Assembly: GCA_964457585.1 (NCBI GenBank) | Contig: CAYWFU010000024.1 | Location: forward strand, 1-39,988 | DNA length: 39,988 nt | Direction of reading: 5' to 3' | Source of the DNA: CAYWFU01 sp964457585 | GTDB lineage: Bacteria; JACRDZ01 | In this document: positions 15,970-25,603 of the stretch, piece by piece | Layout: every line of letters starts with the position of its first letter | Numbering within the stretch: position 1 is the first letter of the stretch | Translations under genes and position numbers: made by a program | The notes under the pieces: model-generated | What the model saw: only the letters and a program-made list of their open reading frames with translations | Databases searched by the model: none | What the model was told of the DNA's origin: nothing

Positions 15970-17943
15970 GTGGGTACTGAAGGAATTAATAAAAACAAAT
16001 TCTCTCAACTTAGTTTAAGAAAAAAAATATTATTCTTAACTTCCCTCGCTATTTGTGTATTAGTGCTGATATCCAGTTATTACGTTTTTATCAGAACACA
16101 AAATATTATTAAAGAAGAAAATGAGAAAAAAATTGAGCTTCTATCCAGAACTTTATCTTTCCTGATTAATGGCGAAACTATTAACAACCTTTCTAAAATA
16201 CAAAACCGTGATAATATTTTATATCTGCTGAATGCTTTTATTGTTTTCAATATCATTATTTTAATTTTACTTGGTTATTTTACTTTTTCAATGATTAACT
16301 CTCCTGTTTATAAATTAAATGAAATAATAAATACTGACAGGGTTAAATTCAAAACTATAATTGATAGTATGTCAGATGGTGTTTTTACAGTTGATAAAAA
16401 CATGAAAATAACCGAATTCAATAAAGGGGCTGAAAAAATTACCGGCTTCACCCGTGAAGAAGCTATTGGGGAATTGTGCAAAAATATATTTCATCGCGAA
16501 TTCTGTGAAGAAAATTGTGCGCTTTTAAATGCAGCAATAACTGGGAATAGCATAGCAAATCTAGAATCAAATATCATAACCAAAAGCAATCATATTATAT
16601 CTATATTAGGGAGTTACTCACCTCTTAAAGATGAAAAAGGGAATGTGATTGGCAGTGTTGAAGCTTTTAGAGATATTACTGATTATAAAAAAATGCATGA
16701 ACATCTTGAGATTGCTAAAAATCAGGCAATTGCTTATTCTGATATTTTAAAAGAACAAAATAAAGAACTGCTTGAAACTTATACTCGACTTGAAAATGTT
16801 CAGCGTAAAACCGAAGAATATTTAAAACAACTGGAGAATACAAATTTTCTCTTAGATAAAAAAGTTATAGAACTTTCTAAATTAAATGAATTTTCTATAG
16901 CATTAAGTTCTATTCTTAATAAGGATGAAATATTAAATATAGTAATTCACTCATGCATAGAGCAGATGGATGCAGATTCAGGTTCATTAATGCTGCTGGA
17001 TGATACAGGTACAGAATTAGTTGTAAAAGTTGCATATGGTAATTATTATCATGATATTTTTAATGGACGAATGAAAATCGGAGAAGGAATTTCAGGATGG
17101 GTAGCGCAAAATGGAGAAACATTGCTTGTTACAAATATTGATAAAGATCCGAGATTTAAAGATGTTCCACGACACAGACATGAATCAAAATCATTTATGA
17201 GTGTCCCGCTCAAAATTAAAGATCGTGTTATTGGTGTTGTAAATATTAATCACAAAAAAACTAAAGATTATTTTAATAAAACAGATATGGATCTTCTTCT
17301 GACAATAATTAGTCAGGCAGCAATTGCTATTGAAAATGCCTCTCTTTATGAAAAACTGCAAAGGAGTTATTTTGAAACTGTTCATGCTTTGACTATGGCT
17401 GTTGAAGCGAACAATGCATGGACTCGCGGACATTCAGACAGAGTAATAAAATATGCAATAGATATTGCCCGTGCGGTTGGGTTTTCTGACAGACAAATGG
17501 AAAAAATCAGATATGCCGGCGCATTGCATGATATAGGTAAAATTGGAATAAGCGAGGTTATTATTAATAAAGAAAGATACTTAACTCAAGAAGAATATGC
17601 TATAATAAAAAAACATCCTGTAATAGGAGCAAGCATTATAGAACCAATAGAATTTCTGCATCCTATTCAGCCGATTATTCGTCATCATCATGAGCATTAT
17701 GATGGCAATGGTTATCCAGATGGAATAAGCGGTGAAAATATTATATATGAAGCGAGGATTCTTGCTGTTGCAGATGCTTATGACGCAATGACTTCCGATC
17801 GTCCTTATCGAAATGCTTTAAGCAGTGATGAAGCAATATTTGAATTAAAAAAAAATTCCGGGTCTCAATTTGATCCTAAAGTAGTTCTTATTTTTGAAGA
17901 TATTCTTGCACGGAGAAAGAATGAAAAAACTATATTTAATTGA
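15970..17943 (+). CDS. Membrane PAS-GAF-HD-GYP cyclic-di-GMP phosphodiesterase-like protein
   Basis: Two membrane segments (about 24-43 and 91-114) bracket a short periplasmic or extracytoplasmic loop. A PAS domain follows (about 128-238, with GFTREEA and the cysteines of CKNIFHREFCEENC), then a coiled coil (about 240-300), a GAF domain (about 310-460, GEGISGWVAQNGE) and an HD-GYP domain. The HD-GYP motifs are visible: H in GHSDRVIKYA, HD at 520-521 in HDIGKIG, HHHEHYDGNGYPDG with GYP at 581-583, and AVADAYDAMTSDRPYR. The family hydrolyses cyclic di-GMP, so this is probably a signal-responsive turnover enzyme. The start is GTG at 15970 behind GAGAGGG. The 3' end overlaps the polA start by 23 nt, which implies coupled expression. 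The signal sensed is unknown. Confidence 0.9.
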   Translation: MGTEGINKNKFSQLSLRKKILFLTSLAICVLVLISSYYVFIRTQNIIKEENEKKIELLSRTLSFLINGETINNLSKIQNRDNILYLLNAFIVFNIIILILLGYFTFSMINSPVYKLNEIINTDRVKFKTIIDSMSDGVFTVDKNMKITEFNKGAEKITGFTREEAIGELCKNIFHREFCEENCALLNAAITGNSIANLESNIITKSNHIISILGSYSPLKDEKGNVIGSVEAFRDITDYKKMHEHLEIAKNQAIAYSDILKEQNKELLETYTRLENVQRKTEEYLKQLENTNFLLDKKVIELSKLNEFSIALSSILNKDEILNIVIHSCIEQMDADSGSLMLLDDTGTELVVKVAYGNYYHDIFNGRMKIGEGISGWVAQNGETLLVTNIDKDPRFKDVPRHRHESKSFMSVPLKIKDRVIGVVNINHKKTKDYFNKTDMDLLLTIISQAAIAIENASLYEKLQRSYFETVHALTMAVEANNAWTRGHSDRVIKYAIDIARAVGFSDRQMEKIRYAGALHDIGKIGISEVIINKERYLTQEEYAIIKKHPVIGASIIEPIEFLHPIQPIIRHHHEHYDGNGYPDGISGENIIYEARILAVADAYDAMTSDRPYRNALSSDEAIFELKKNSGSQFDPKVVLIFEDILARRKNEKTIFN

Positions 17944-20617
17944 TGGCCATTCATATCTATACCGTGCTTTTTATGCCATCAAAAACCTCTCCACTCATTC
18001 TGGATTGCCTACCAATGCAGTATTTGGTTTTACAAATATGCTTATTAAAATTTTGAATGAAGAACCTGATATGATAGCCGTAGCTTTTGACTCTTCTTCC
18101 CCAACTCTTCGTGCATTAAAATATCCTGATTACAAAATACATAGAAAAAAAATGCCTGATGAATTAAAAATACAAATTCCGTTAATTAAGGAAATAATAA
18201 ATGCTTTCAATATTTATCATCTCGAAATACCAGGATATGAAGCAGATGATATTCTGGCTTCTTTAGCACTTAAGGCTGAACAGGAAAAAATAGATGAAAT
18301 TATAATATTTACAAATGATAAGGATATGCTTCAAATCGTTAATGAACATATTTTTGTACAGAGTGAAACAAATAAGCCTGTCAAATATAATATTGAAGAA
18401 GTTATAAAACGTTTCGGGATATCTCCTGATAGAGTCCCGGATTTTTTAGCATTAACAGGAGATCCCTCTGATAATATACCCGGTGTACCTGGTATAGGGC
18501 CGAAAACAGCAACAGACTTAGTTCAAAAATTTCATACATTGGATAATTTATTAAACTCAAGTTCAAATCTGGAAAATAAAAAAACAAAAGATTTAATAAT
18601 AAAATATACTGATTCAGCTAAATTGAGTTATGAACTTATAAAATTATATACTGATATTCCAATAAATATCAGCATAGAAGAATGCAAAATAAAAAAAATT
18701 AATCATTTAAAGCTAAAAGAACTCCTGCTTCAATTAGAATTCACAAATCTTTCACAGAAACTCATCCCTGATGAATTTAATGAGATAAAAGCCGGCGATT
18801 CACTTTCAACTTCAGTAACGAAAAACTATTTTACTGTGGACAATACTGAAAGGTTTTCTGATTTAATTTCAAAGTTAAATAATTCTTCGGAATTTTCCCT
18901 GCATGTTGAAACAGCTTCTGATTCCGCTATCGATACTGAGCTGGTTGGTATTGCATTTTCAACTTCATTTGATACTGGTTTTTATATTCCTCTTGGACAT
19001 CAATATCTTGGGGTATCTCAATTAGATATTAAATATGTACTGGATGGGATAAAACCAATACTTGAAAATCCCAATATTAAAAAAATTGGGCATAATATTA
19101 AAAATGATTATATTATTTTTTTAAGGTTTGGAATAAAAATAAAAGGACTGGAATTTGATACTGCGATTGCTTCCTATATACTTAATTCTTCACAGCGCGA
19201 TTATAGTCTGGATAGTTTATCTATGGAATATTTAGGTTTCAAAAAAATTCCGCCCAATGAATTAACAGGTAAAGGGAAGAATCAAATTCCGCTTGGTCAT
19301 GTGGAAATTAAAACAATAACACCTTTTGCATGTGAATATACTGATTATACTTTGCAATTGAAAAAAAAATTTTCTGCCATGCTTAAAGATAAAGAAATGG
19401 AATATGTATTTTATGAATTAGAAATTAAACTTATTCCAGTACTTGCACAAATGGAGATTAATGGCTTTAAATTGAATACAAAGTATTTGTATGAGATTAA
19501 ATCTCAAGTTGATTTAATGTTAAAAAATTATCAAAAAAAAATTTTCGAATTTGCAGGAGAAGAATTCAATATTAATTCACCGCGTGAATTAAGTAAAATT
19601 CTGTTTGATAAATTAAAACTACCTGTACAAAAAAAAATTAAAACAGGATTTTCAACAAATATAGATGTATTGGAGGAGTTGTCACTTATACATGAGTTGC
19701 CATTGCTAGTTTTAAACTATAGACAAATGACAAAACTAAATTCAACTTATATTGAAGCTTTACCGGATATGGTAAATCCTTCAACAGGCAGATTGCACAC
19801 ATCCTTTAATCAAACGATTACAGCCACAGGAAGACTTTCCAGTTCTAATCCAAACTTACAGAATATACCCATTCGGTCAGAATTCGGTATTCTTGTACGG
19901 AAAGCGTTCGTATCGCCGGGAACAAATTGGAAGCTAATCTCCGGAGATTATTCCCAGATTGAACTGCGAATTTTAGCGCATTTTTCTCAGGATGAAAATT
20001 TAATACAGGCTTTCAAAAATAATGAAGATATTCATACCCGTACAGCATGTGAGCTTTTTAACATTACTTCAGATAAAATTGATACAAATTTGCGGCGTAT
20101 TGCAAAAACAATTAATTTTGGGATTATATATGGCATGAGCGCATATGGACTTGCGCGCGACCTGAAAATAAGTCATCAGCAGGCAAGCATGTATATTGAT
20201 AATTATTTTAATCGTTATCCGGGTGTTAAAAATTTTATTGATAGAACAATTAATGATGCAAAAGAAAAAAAATTTGTTACAACTATTACAGGACGAAAAA
20301 GATATGTTAATGAATTATTTTCAAGTAATAAATCAATCCGTGAATTTGGTGAAAGAATAGCAGTTAATACTATTTTACAGGGAACAGCTGCAGATTTAAT
20401 TAAAATTGCGATGATAAAAATACATTATGAATTTGAACAAAAAAATCTCCTGTCTAAAATGATTTTGCAGATACATGATGAATTAATTTTTGAAGTACCT
20501 GAAAAAGAAATTGAAGAAGTTTCATGCTTGATTAAAAATATAATGGAACAGGCTATAATCTTTAATATCCCTATAAAAGTTGATATTAAAAAGGGGGATA
20601 CATGGTTTGATTTATAA
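17921..20617 (+). CDS. polA: DNA polymerase I
   Basis: All three regions of Pol I are present in 898 residues. The 5' nuclease shows DGHSYLYRAFYA, PGYEADDILAS, TNDKDMLQIV and GDPSDNIPGVPGIGPKTA. The 3'-5' exonuclease region spans about 310-490. The polymerase shows motif A SGDYSQIELRILAHFSQD, motif B RRIAKTINFGIIYGMSAYG and motif C QIHDELIFEVP. In the exonuclease site the first Asp is replaced by His (H328-V-E330), while Glu330, Asp396 and Asp475 remain, so proofreading is probably weak or absent. I chose the ATG at 17921, behind GGAGAAAG, because it gives the usual MKKLYLIDGHSY start. An upstream in-frame ATG at 17894 adds nine atypical residues. The gene functions in replication primer removal and repair. 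Confidence 0.96.
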   Translation: MKKLYLIDGHSYLYRAFYAIKNLSTHSGLPTNAVFGFTNMLIKILNEEPDMIAVAFDSSSPTLRALKYPDYKIHRKKMPDELKIQIPLIKEIINAFNIYHLEIPGYEADDILASLALKAEQEKIDEIIIFTNDKDMLQIVNEHIFVQSETNKPVKYNIEEVIKRFGISPDRVPDFLALTGDPSDNIPGVPGIGPKTATDLVQKFHTLDNLLNSSSNLENKKTKDLIIKYTDSAKLSYELIKLYTDIPINISIEECKIKKINHLKLKELLLQLEFTNLSQKLIPDEFNEIKAGDSLSTSVTKNYFTVDNTERFSDLISKLNNSSEFSLHVETASDSAIDTELVGIAFSTSFDTGFYIPLGHQYLGVSQLDIKYVLDGIKPILENPNIKKIGHNIKNDYIIFLRFGIKIKGLEFDTAIASYILNSSQRDYSLDSLSMEYLGFKKIPPNELTGKGKNQIPLGHVEIKTITPFACEYTDYTLQLKKKFSAMLKDKEMEYVFYELEIKLIPVLAQMEINGFKLNTKYLYEIKSQVDLMLKNYQKKIFEFAGEEFNINSPRELSKILFDKLKLPVQKKIKTGFSTNIDVLEELSLIHELPLLVLNYRQMTKLNSTYIEALPDMVNPSTGRLHTSFNQTITATGRLSSSNPNLQNIPIRSEFGILVRKAFVSPGTNWKLISGDYSQIELRILAHFSQDENLIQAFKNNEDIHTRTACELFNITSDKIDTNLRRIAKTINFGIIYGMSAYGLARDLKISHQQASMYIDNYFNRYPGVKNFIDRTINDAKEKKFVTTITGRKRYVNELFSSNKSIREFGERIAVNTILQGTAADLIKIAMIKIHYEFEQKNLLSKMILQIHDELIFEVPEKEIEEVSCLIKNIMEQAIIFNIPIKVDIKKGDTWFDL

Positions 20618-20624
20618 TAGTTCC

Positions 20625-22577
20625 TTATTTAATTATTCCTTTTTGAAGATGTCCAATATGCCGCTCTGCTTCTAATTTCCAAACAGAATTTTCTTTCTCC
20701 AATTCAAGATATTTTTGCCAATTTCGAGCTGCTTCTCTAAGCCTGCCAAATTTTTCATCATTTTGCGCTATTCCAAAATAAGCATTAGCTGAGTTTGGAT
20801 TTAGTTTTAATACTTTTTGGTGAAATTCATTTGACAGGGTATAGTTGCCTAATTCAAAATAAGTAAATCCTATACTATTAAGAATATCTATATTAAGCGG
20901 GGCAATTTTCAATGCCAGAGAATAATGATCAAGTGCTTTTATATATTTTTTATCAAATTCATAAAATAGCGCCAGCTTTGTTAATACATCAACTTTATCC
21001 TTACCTACTGAAGTGATAAATTCCATTATTTTCCATGCTTTTAATTTATTTTTTCTTAAATTAAAATATTCCACTTCTGAAAATAATTCATCTATTATTA
21101 TATCGCGGGTTTCAAAATCATAGTTAATAGTTACAGGATCTTTTATTTTAGAAAAATTATAATAATGATTGATTACAATTGGAGAATAATAATTCGCAAA
21201 TAACATACCTTCACGATGCAGATTTGCTGAAGGATTGGAACGATAAACAGGAATTTTTGCCCAGGTTATCTTATTTTTTATATATTTTTCATTTTCATTT
21301 TTTGTTGAAGGATATATATTTCGTATTATTTGCAATGCTGGATTATAAAAAATAACATCTTTCCTTTTATCTTCAACAAGCATTAAATATGAAAGAGAAC
21401 CTGCGCTATTGTCTTTTTCAGCAAAAATTAAACCATCCTTGCGTATTGTTTTTAAAATATTGTTTCCATAATTATAGGAAAAATAATGTTCAGAACGATT
21501 ATTTGTTTTATAATTAATAAATATCTGATAACTTAATATAAATGATAAAATCGTAATTGTAGCATATTTAATTGTATCATTAGATTTGTTTTCTATCCAT
21601 TGAATCCCTGCTCCAATAAAAAATGAAAATAAAACATATGATGGGATATAAAATACTTCTATATCAAATAAATTTCTTGGGTTTAATTGGATATTCAATA
21701 AAAGTATTACTCCAATACCGCTGATTGCAAAAGCGCTCATAAAAGCCCATCTTTTTTTTGAAAGAAAAAAAGACCCAAAAATCCCTGCGATTAAAAGAAT
21801 AGGCGTAAATTGTAAAGATAAAGAAACTATGTATCTCCAGATTTGTTCAATAGAAACAATAAATGAAAAAGAATTTTTAATAATTGAACTATATTCGGTT
21901 CTAGTGATATGATGATAAAAACTTTTTAAGGTTGAAGGATTTCCCCAGTTAAATAAAGGTACATTTGCACTTCTAATAAAAAGATAAAGATTAGCGCTTA
22001 TTCCAAGAATAAATAGTAAATAAACTTTATAGTCATTTAAACGTTTTTCCTTCCATATTTTAAACAATAAAAATGGCATAAAAATAAGCATTGTATGATG
22101 AATAGTGATACTTAATCCATATATATAATATATCAATAGACTATCCGGTTTATTTAATTCAAGATATAGTAATATACAAAAAAATAAGAAAGTTAGGCTA
22201 TAAACCTCTCCAATCAAACTTTGAGCCCATAATGTTTGAGAAAATGCCAGAAATGAAACACTGAATATAGATATTATTATAGAATTAAAATATGCATTTA
22301 TAGTAAAATAAAATACAGTTAATCCTAAAATTGAAAATAAAATAGTTAAAATATTTACACGAAAAGCAATATTCCCAATCGGAAATATACAAGTAAATAC
22401 TTTGTTTAATAGTACATAAAGAGGATATCCTGGAGGATGTGCTATCCCTAAAGTATAAGCGGCTGTAATAAGTTCACCTGGATCCCCAGGTGCTAGGGAC
22501 GATGGCGCTGTTTTTAAATAAATAAAAAATATAACTAACAGCAAAATAATAAAAATCACTTTTTTATCAAATTTCAT
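20625..22577 (-). CDS. DUF2723-TPR integral membrane protein (second of a tandem pair)
   Basis: The N-terminal region has the DUF2723 signature: a first membrane helix, then APGDPGELITAAYTLGIAHP and PGYPLY at about residues 30-53. About ten hydrophobic helices follow, then a soluble middle region, then TPR repeats at about 540-640 (YSLALKIAPLNIDILNSIGF, HQKVLKLNPNSANAYFGIAQ). DUF2723 proteins are polytopic and resemble GT-C glycosyltransferases; some are reported to transfer sugars to proteins, but the substrate here is unknown. GGGGGT lies about 6 nt before the ATG at 22577. It is a paralogue of the gene ending at 22601 and lies 23 nt downstream of it in the same operon. It is convergent with polA, with a 7-nt gap. 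Confidence 0.82.
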   Translation of the reverse strand: MKFDKKVIFIILLLVIFFIYLKTAPSSLAPGDPGELITAAYTLGIAHPPGYPLYVLLNKVFTCIFPIGNIAFRVNILTILFSILGLTVFYFTINAYFNSIIISIFSVSFLAFSQTLWAQSLIGEVYSLTFLFFCILLYLELNKPDSLLIYYIYGLSITIHHTMLIFMPFLLFKIWKEKRLNDYKVYLLFILGISANLYLFIRSANVPLFNWGNPSTLKSFYHHITRTEYSSIIKNSFSFIVSIEQIWRYIVSLSLQFTPILLIAGIFGSFFLSKKRWAFMSAFAISGIGVILLLNIQLNPRNLFDIEVFYIPSYVLFSFFIGAGIQWIENKSNDTIKYATITILSFILSYQIFINYKTNNRSEHYFSYNYGNNILKTIRKDGLIFAEKDNSAGSLSYLMLVEDKRKDVIFYNPALQIIRNIYPSTKNENEKYIKNKITWAKIPVYRSNPSANLHREGMLFANYYSPIVINHYYNFSKIKDPVTINYDFETRDIIIDELFSEVEYFNLRKNKLKAWKIMEFITSVGKDKVDVLTKLALFYEFDKKYIKALDHYSLALKIAPLNIDILNSIGFTYFELGNYTLSNEFHQKVLKLNPNSANAYFGIAQNDEKFGRLREAARNWQKYLELEKENSVWKLEAERHIGHLQKGIIK

Positions 22578-22599
22578 TAAATACCCCCGTTAAAAAGCC

Positions 22600-22622
22600 T
22601 TCAGTCTTCAGTCTTCAGCCTT
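22600..22622. repeat. Reiterated word CAGTCTT at the 3' end of the first DUF2723 gene
   Basis: The plus strand reads GCCTTCAGTCTTCAGTCTTC and then AGCC, three near-identical 7-nt words that overlap the stop codon at 22601-22603. The words resemble those at 6447-6480. Confidence 0.6.
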
Positions 22623-24988
22623 TCTTTTAATTTTTCAATATGCTTTTGTGCTTCAATAATCCAATTTTTTTCCTGAGAATATTTTGAAGCTTTATTTAAA
22701 TACATATACCATTTTTGTAATGCTATTCTTTTATCAATACTCTCATAAAGATTTGCAATATTATAATATGTCATAGGATTTAAAGTGTCATATTGCAATG
22801 CTGTTTCAAGCTGGGATTTCGCATCTTCAATTTTATTTATTTGCAAATATAGCAATGATAAATTATTTCTAGCAAGAATATACTCGGGATCCTTATCTAT
22901 AGCTAATAAATAATTTTTTTCTGCTTTTGGTAAATTACCAAGCCCGGTATAAATTAATCCAAGATTATAAAAAATTTCAGACCGGGTAGAGTCCAGTTGA
23001 GAAGCCTTGTTTATATAATATAATGCATTTAAAAGATCGTTTTTGTCCTGATATATTACTCCAATATTATAATAAGGTAATGCTAAATCAGGATCGATAT
23101 TTATAGCTTTCTTAAAATGAAAAAATGCGGAAAAATAATCTTTTTCCTGAGTATAAATAATTCCTAAATTATTATGCGCTTCATAGTCATCAGGAATAAA
23201 AGTCAAAACCTGATTATATGCATATTTTGCTTTATCATTTTTTTTAAGCTGCTGATATTTTTCACCTATAATATACTGCTGCGAAGGTATATCATATGTA
23301 AATGAGCTTATTTTGTCAAGCTCATTAACTGCCATGTCAATTTTTTTATCGTTTATAAGTTTTTCTATATTTGCAAAAGATATCATTGCAATCAGATCGC
23401 GTGTCAATAAATCATATTTCCATTTTGTTTCTCTCTCTAAAATAATCAATTTTTTTAAAAAATCAGGAATATGAATAATTTCCGAATCTTGCTTCAATAA
23501 AGAAATTTGAAGAGGATTATTTCGCAGAGTATATAAATCCCAGACATTCTTTTTTTGTTCTTTTAAAGCATATAAAATTCCATACAGTATATATTCATGC
23601 GGAGGAATATAACCAAAAAAAAGTTTTTCAGGAGATTTTTCTATAAGATATTTTTCTATTTTTACTCGTGTTTTAAGCCCTAGTGAATTACGCAAATAAG
23701 TAAAAAATTTTGGGAAAAAATTTTCTTCACGATCAAGTATAATAGTATTCTGAAAACGATTTTCTGCTATAGTTAAATATGCCAGAGAGAATGTCTGATG
23801 ATTGGATTGAGTAAATAGAATCACACTTTTATTAATACTCTTTAAAAGATTTAATCCATAATCATACAAAAAATAATCATAACGCTTGCTTAAAGCTTTT
23901 AGATTTATAATTAATACTGAAAATAAATATCCCGCAATAAAAATTGTACCCATAATCTTAAAATAAAATCCTTTTTCAATTTTTACTGTTTGAAAATCAT
24001 TTAGTAAATTATCTAATGAATAAAAACTAATGAAAATAAAAATAATATAAGAAGGTAAAAGGAAAATTTCTACTTCACTTAAAATGTAAGGGACCATATT
24101 AAAATTAAGTCCTAATATTATTCCAAAACTAAAAACAAAAAATAAATAAATTATTGATATTGATGTTTTTTTTTCTTTTAAAATCAAATTATAAATTCCA
24201 TTTATAAAAAAAGGCAAAAAGAGTATAGATATTTGCTTGAATAAAACTTCAAAATAAAAAAAAGTCTGAGAAAAAAATATTTTAAAATCAAATGGATCTT
24301 TTACCAAATTGCCAAATTGACTGCGCGAAATATGTTTTATGAAATTATTTAATGAATCAGTCTGCCCCCAATTCATAACAGATCCCTGTAAGCTTCTTAT
24401 AGGCATAAATAAATATAAACTTAATCCAATAAAAAAATTAGTATAAATTAAAATATCCTTATATCTTTTTTCGGATATTAATTTATAAACAAATAAAGGG
24501 ATAAATAAAATTAGTGTATGATGATTGCATAAACCAAGTCCAAAAAATAAAGAAAAAATGCGCAGAGAGAAATTGCGGAGTAAAATCCACAGAAGGAATA
24601 ATACAAAAAAGATATGCAATGTATAAACTTCGGAAATTATACTTTGACTCCATAAAGTGTATGATATACCTGCTGCAAGTGTTGCAATACAGGCAATTGT
24701 ATCAGAAAAAAAGAAAAGGCAGCATATCTTATAAAAAATCAACAAAGAGCACAAAGCAAAAAATATGCTCATTAAGTTTATTCTAAAACTAATACTGCCA
24801 ATAGGTAAGCAAGAAAAAATTTTCCCAATTACAACATATAGTGGATAGCCAGGCGGATGAGTTATGCCAAGAGTATAAGCTGATGTAATCAGTTCTCCTG
24901 AATCACCTGTTGTTATTGTTGGAGCTAAGGTATAAATATATATATATGCGATTACTATTAAAGTAAATAAAATTTTTAAGTTTTTCAT
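22601..24988 (-). CDS. DUF2723-TPR integral membrane protein (first of a tandem pair)
   Basis: After a first membrane helix the DUF2723 motif TTGDSGELITSAYTLGITHP-PGYPLY appears, followed by about ten membrane helices. The second half carries at least five TPR units (for example AHNNLGIIYTQEKDYFSAFF, PYYNIGVIYQDKNDLLNALY, IFYNLGLIYTGLGNLPKAEK). The likely role is glycosyl transfer or envelope assembly at the membrane, with TPRs docking partners; this is inferred. I chose the ATG at 24988 (MKNLKILF); a GTG at 25009 is an alternative, and neither has a clear ribosome-binding site. The last codons (ERLKTED-stop) are made of the repeated word CTGAAGA, which continues past the stop. Confidence 0.82.
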   Translation of the reverse strand: MKNLKILFTLIVIAYIYIYTLAPTITTGDSGELITSAYTLGITHPPGYPLYVVIGKIFSCLPIGSISFRINLMSIFFALCSLLIFYKICCLFFFSDTIACIATLAAGISYTLWSQSIISEVYTLHIFFVLFLLWILLRNFSLRIFSLFFGLGLCNHHTLILFIPLFVYKLISEKRYKDILIYTNFFIGLSLYLFMPIRSLQGSVMNWGQTDSLNNFIKHISRSQFGNLVKDPFDFKIFFSQTFFYFEVLFKQISILFLPFFINGIYNLILKEKKTSISIIYLFFVFSFGIILGLNFNMVPYILSEVEIFLLPSYIIFIFISFYSLDNLLNDFQTVKIEKGFYFKIMGTIFIAGYLFSVLIINLKALSKRYDYFLYDYGLNLLKSINKSVILFTQSNHQTFSLAYLTIAENRFQNTIILDREENFFPKFFTYLRNSLGLKTRVKIEKYLIEKSPEKLFFGYIPPHEYILYGILYALKEQKKNVWDLYTLRNNPLQISLLKQDSEIIHIPDFLKKLIILERETKWKYDLLTRDLIAMISFANIEKLINDKKIDMAVNELDKISSFTYDIPSQQYIIGEKYQQLKKNDKAKYAYNQVLTFIPDDYEAHNNLGIIYTQEKDYFSAFFHFKKAINIDPDLALPYYNIGVIYQDKNDLLNALYYINKASQLDSTRSEIFYNLGLIYTGLGNLPKAEKNYLLAIDKDPEYILARNNLSLLYLQINKIEDAKSQLETALQYDTLNPMTYYNIANLYESIDKRIALQKWYMYLNKASKYSQEKNWIIEAQKHIEKLKERLKTED

Positions 24989-25026
24989 GGCAGTATAATT
25001 ATAAAACACTAATCAAATAAAATAAA

Positions 25027-25080
25027 GAACCTTTTGGCAAGCCAAATGGTATCTTCTGTCTCTGATAGGAATTTTTATAT
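25027..25080 (+). repeat. REP-like hairpin with conserved GGTATCTT tail, copy 1
   Basis: AAGAA is followed by a hairpin (CCTTTTGGC-aa-GCCAAATGG, one mismatch), then TATCTTCTGTCTCTGATAGG and AATTTTTAT. The tail matches 29261-29292 closely, while the hairpin stems differ in sequence. Confidence 0.6.
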
Positions 25081-25098
25081 TTATATTTGTGCAAGAAT

Positions 25099-25130
25099 AT
25101 CCTGCAGTAAACTGCAGGGTATCTTAGCAC
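25099..25130 (+). repeat. REP-like hairpin with GGTATCTT tail, copy 2 (short)
   Basis: CAAGAA is followed by the hairpin CCTGCAG-taaa-CTGCAGG and then GTATCTTA. It lacks the longer tail of the other two copies. It lies 61 nt before the thioesterase ATG. Confidence 0.5.
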
Positions 25131-25190
25131 TTCCAGATAAAATAAAAAATTGAATTGACAAAAAAATTAAATCAAATAGAATCACTAATT

Positions 25191-25592
25191 ATGCACCCAA
25201 AAATAAAAAATAAAAAAATTACTATTAGAATAAGCTATTCGGAAACAGATCAAATGGGAGTGGTTTATTATTCAAATCATTTTGTATGGTTTGAAAGAGC
25301 CCGGACAGAATTTTTTCGTGAGATAGGGTTCCCTTATACTGATTTGGAAAAAAAAGAAATTTATTTACCTGTAGTTGAAGCATTTTGTCATTATTTTACT
25401 TTTGCAAGATATGATGATGAATTAGATGTATATACTCATATTAAAGAATTTAAAATAGCAAGCATCTCTTTCGAATATGAAGTAAAACGCGGAAAGGATT
25501 TAATCGCAACAGGATATACAAAACACGCTTTTGTTAATAAAAAAAATAAAACAATAAAAATACCTGAATATATTAGGAACTCTATAATTTAA
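25191..25592 (+). CDS. Acyl-CoA thioesterase, 4HBT hotdog fold (YbgC/FadM type)
   Basis: The protein begins with ITIRISYSETDQMGVVYYSN and continues with HFVWFERARTEFFREIG, the N-terminal active-site signature of YbgC-type hotdog thioesterases, including the catalytic Asp of the SETDQMG loop. GYTKHAFVNKKNK near the C-terminus is also typical. The family hydrolyses acyl-CoA thioesters, often short or medium chain; the substrate is unknown here. I chose the ATG at 25191 (MHPKIKNKK), which gives 133 residues; a TTG at 25155 would add 12 residues. Neither has a strong ribosome-binding site. The next gene starts 11 nt downstream with a good GGAGAAATA spacing, so the two are probably co-transcribed. 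Confidence 0.85.
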   Translation: MHPKIKNKKITIRISYSETDQMGVVYYSNHFVWFERARTEFFREIGFPYTDLEKKEIYLPVVEAFCHYFTFARYDDELDVYTHIKEFKIASISFEYEVKRGKDLIATGYTKHAFVNKKNKTIKIPEYIRNSII

Positions 25593-25603
25593 TTGGAGAA
25601 ATA

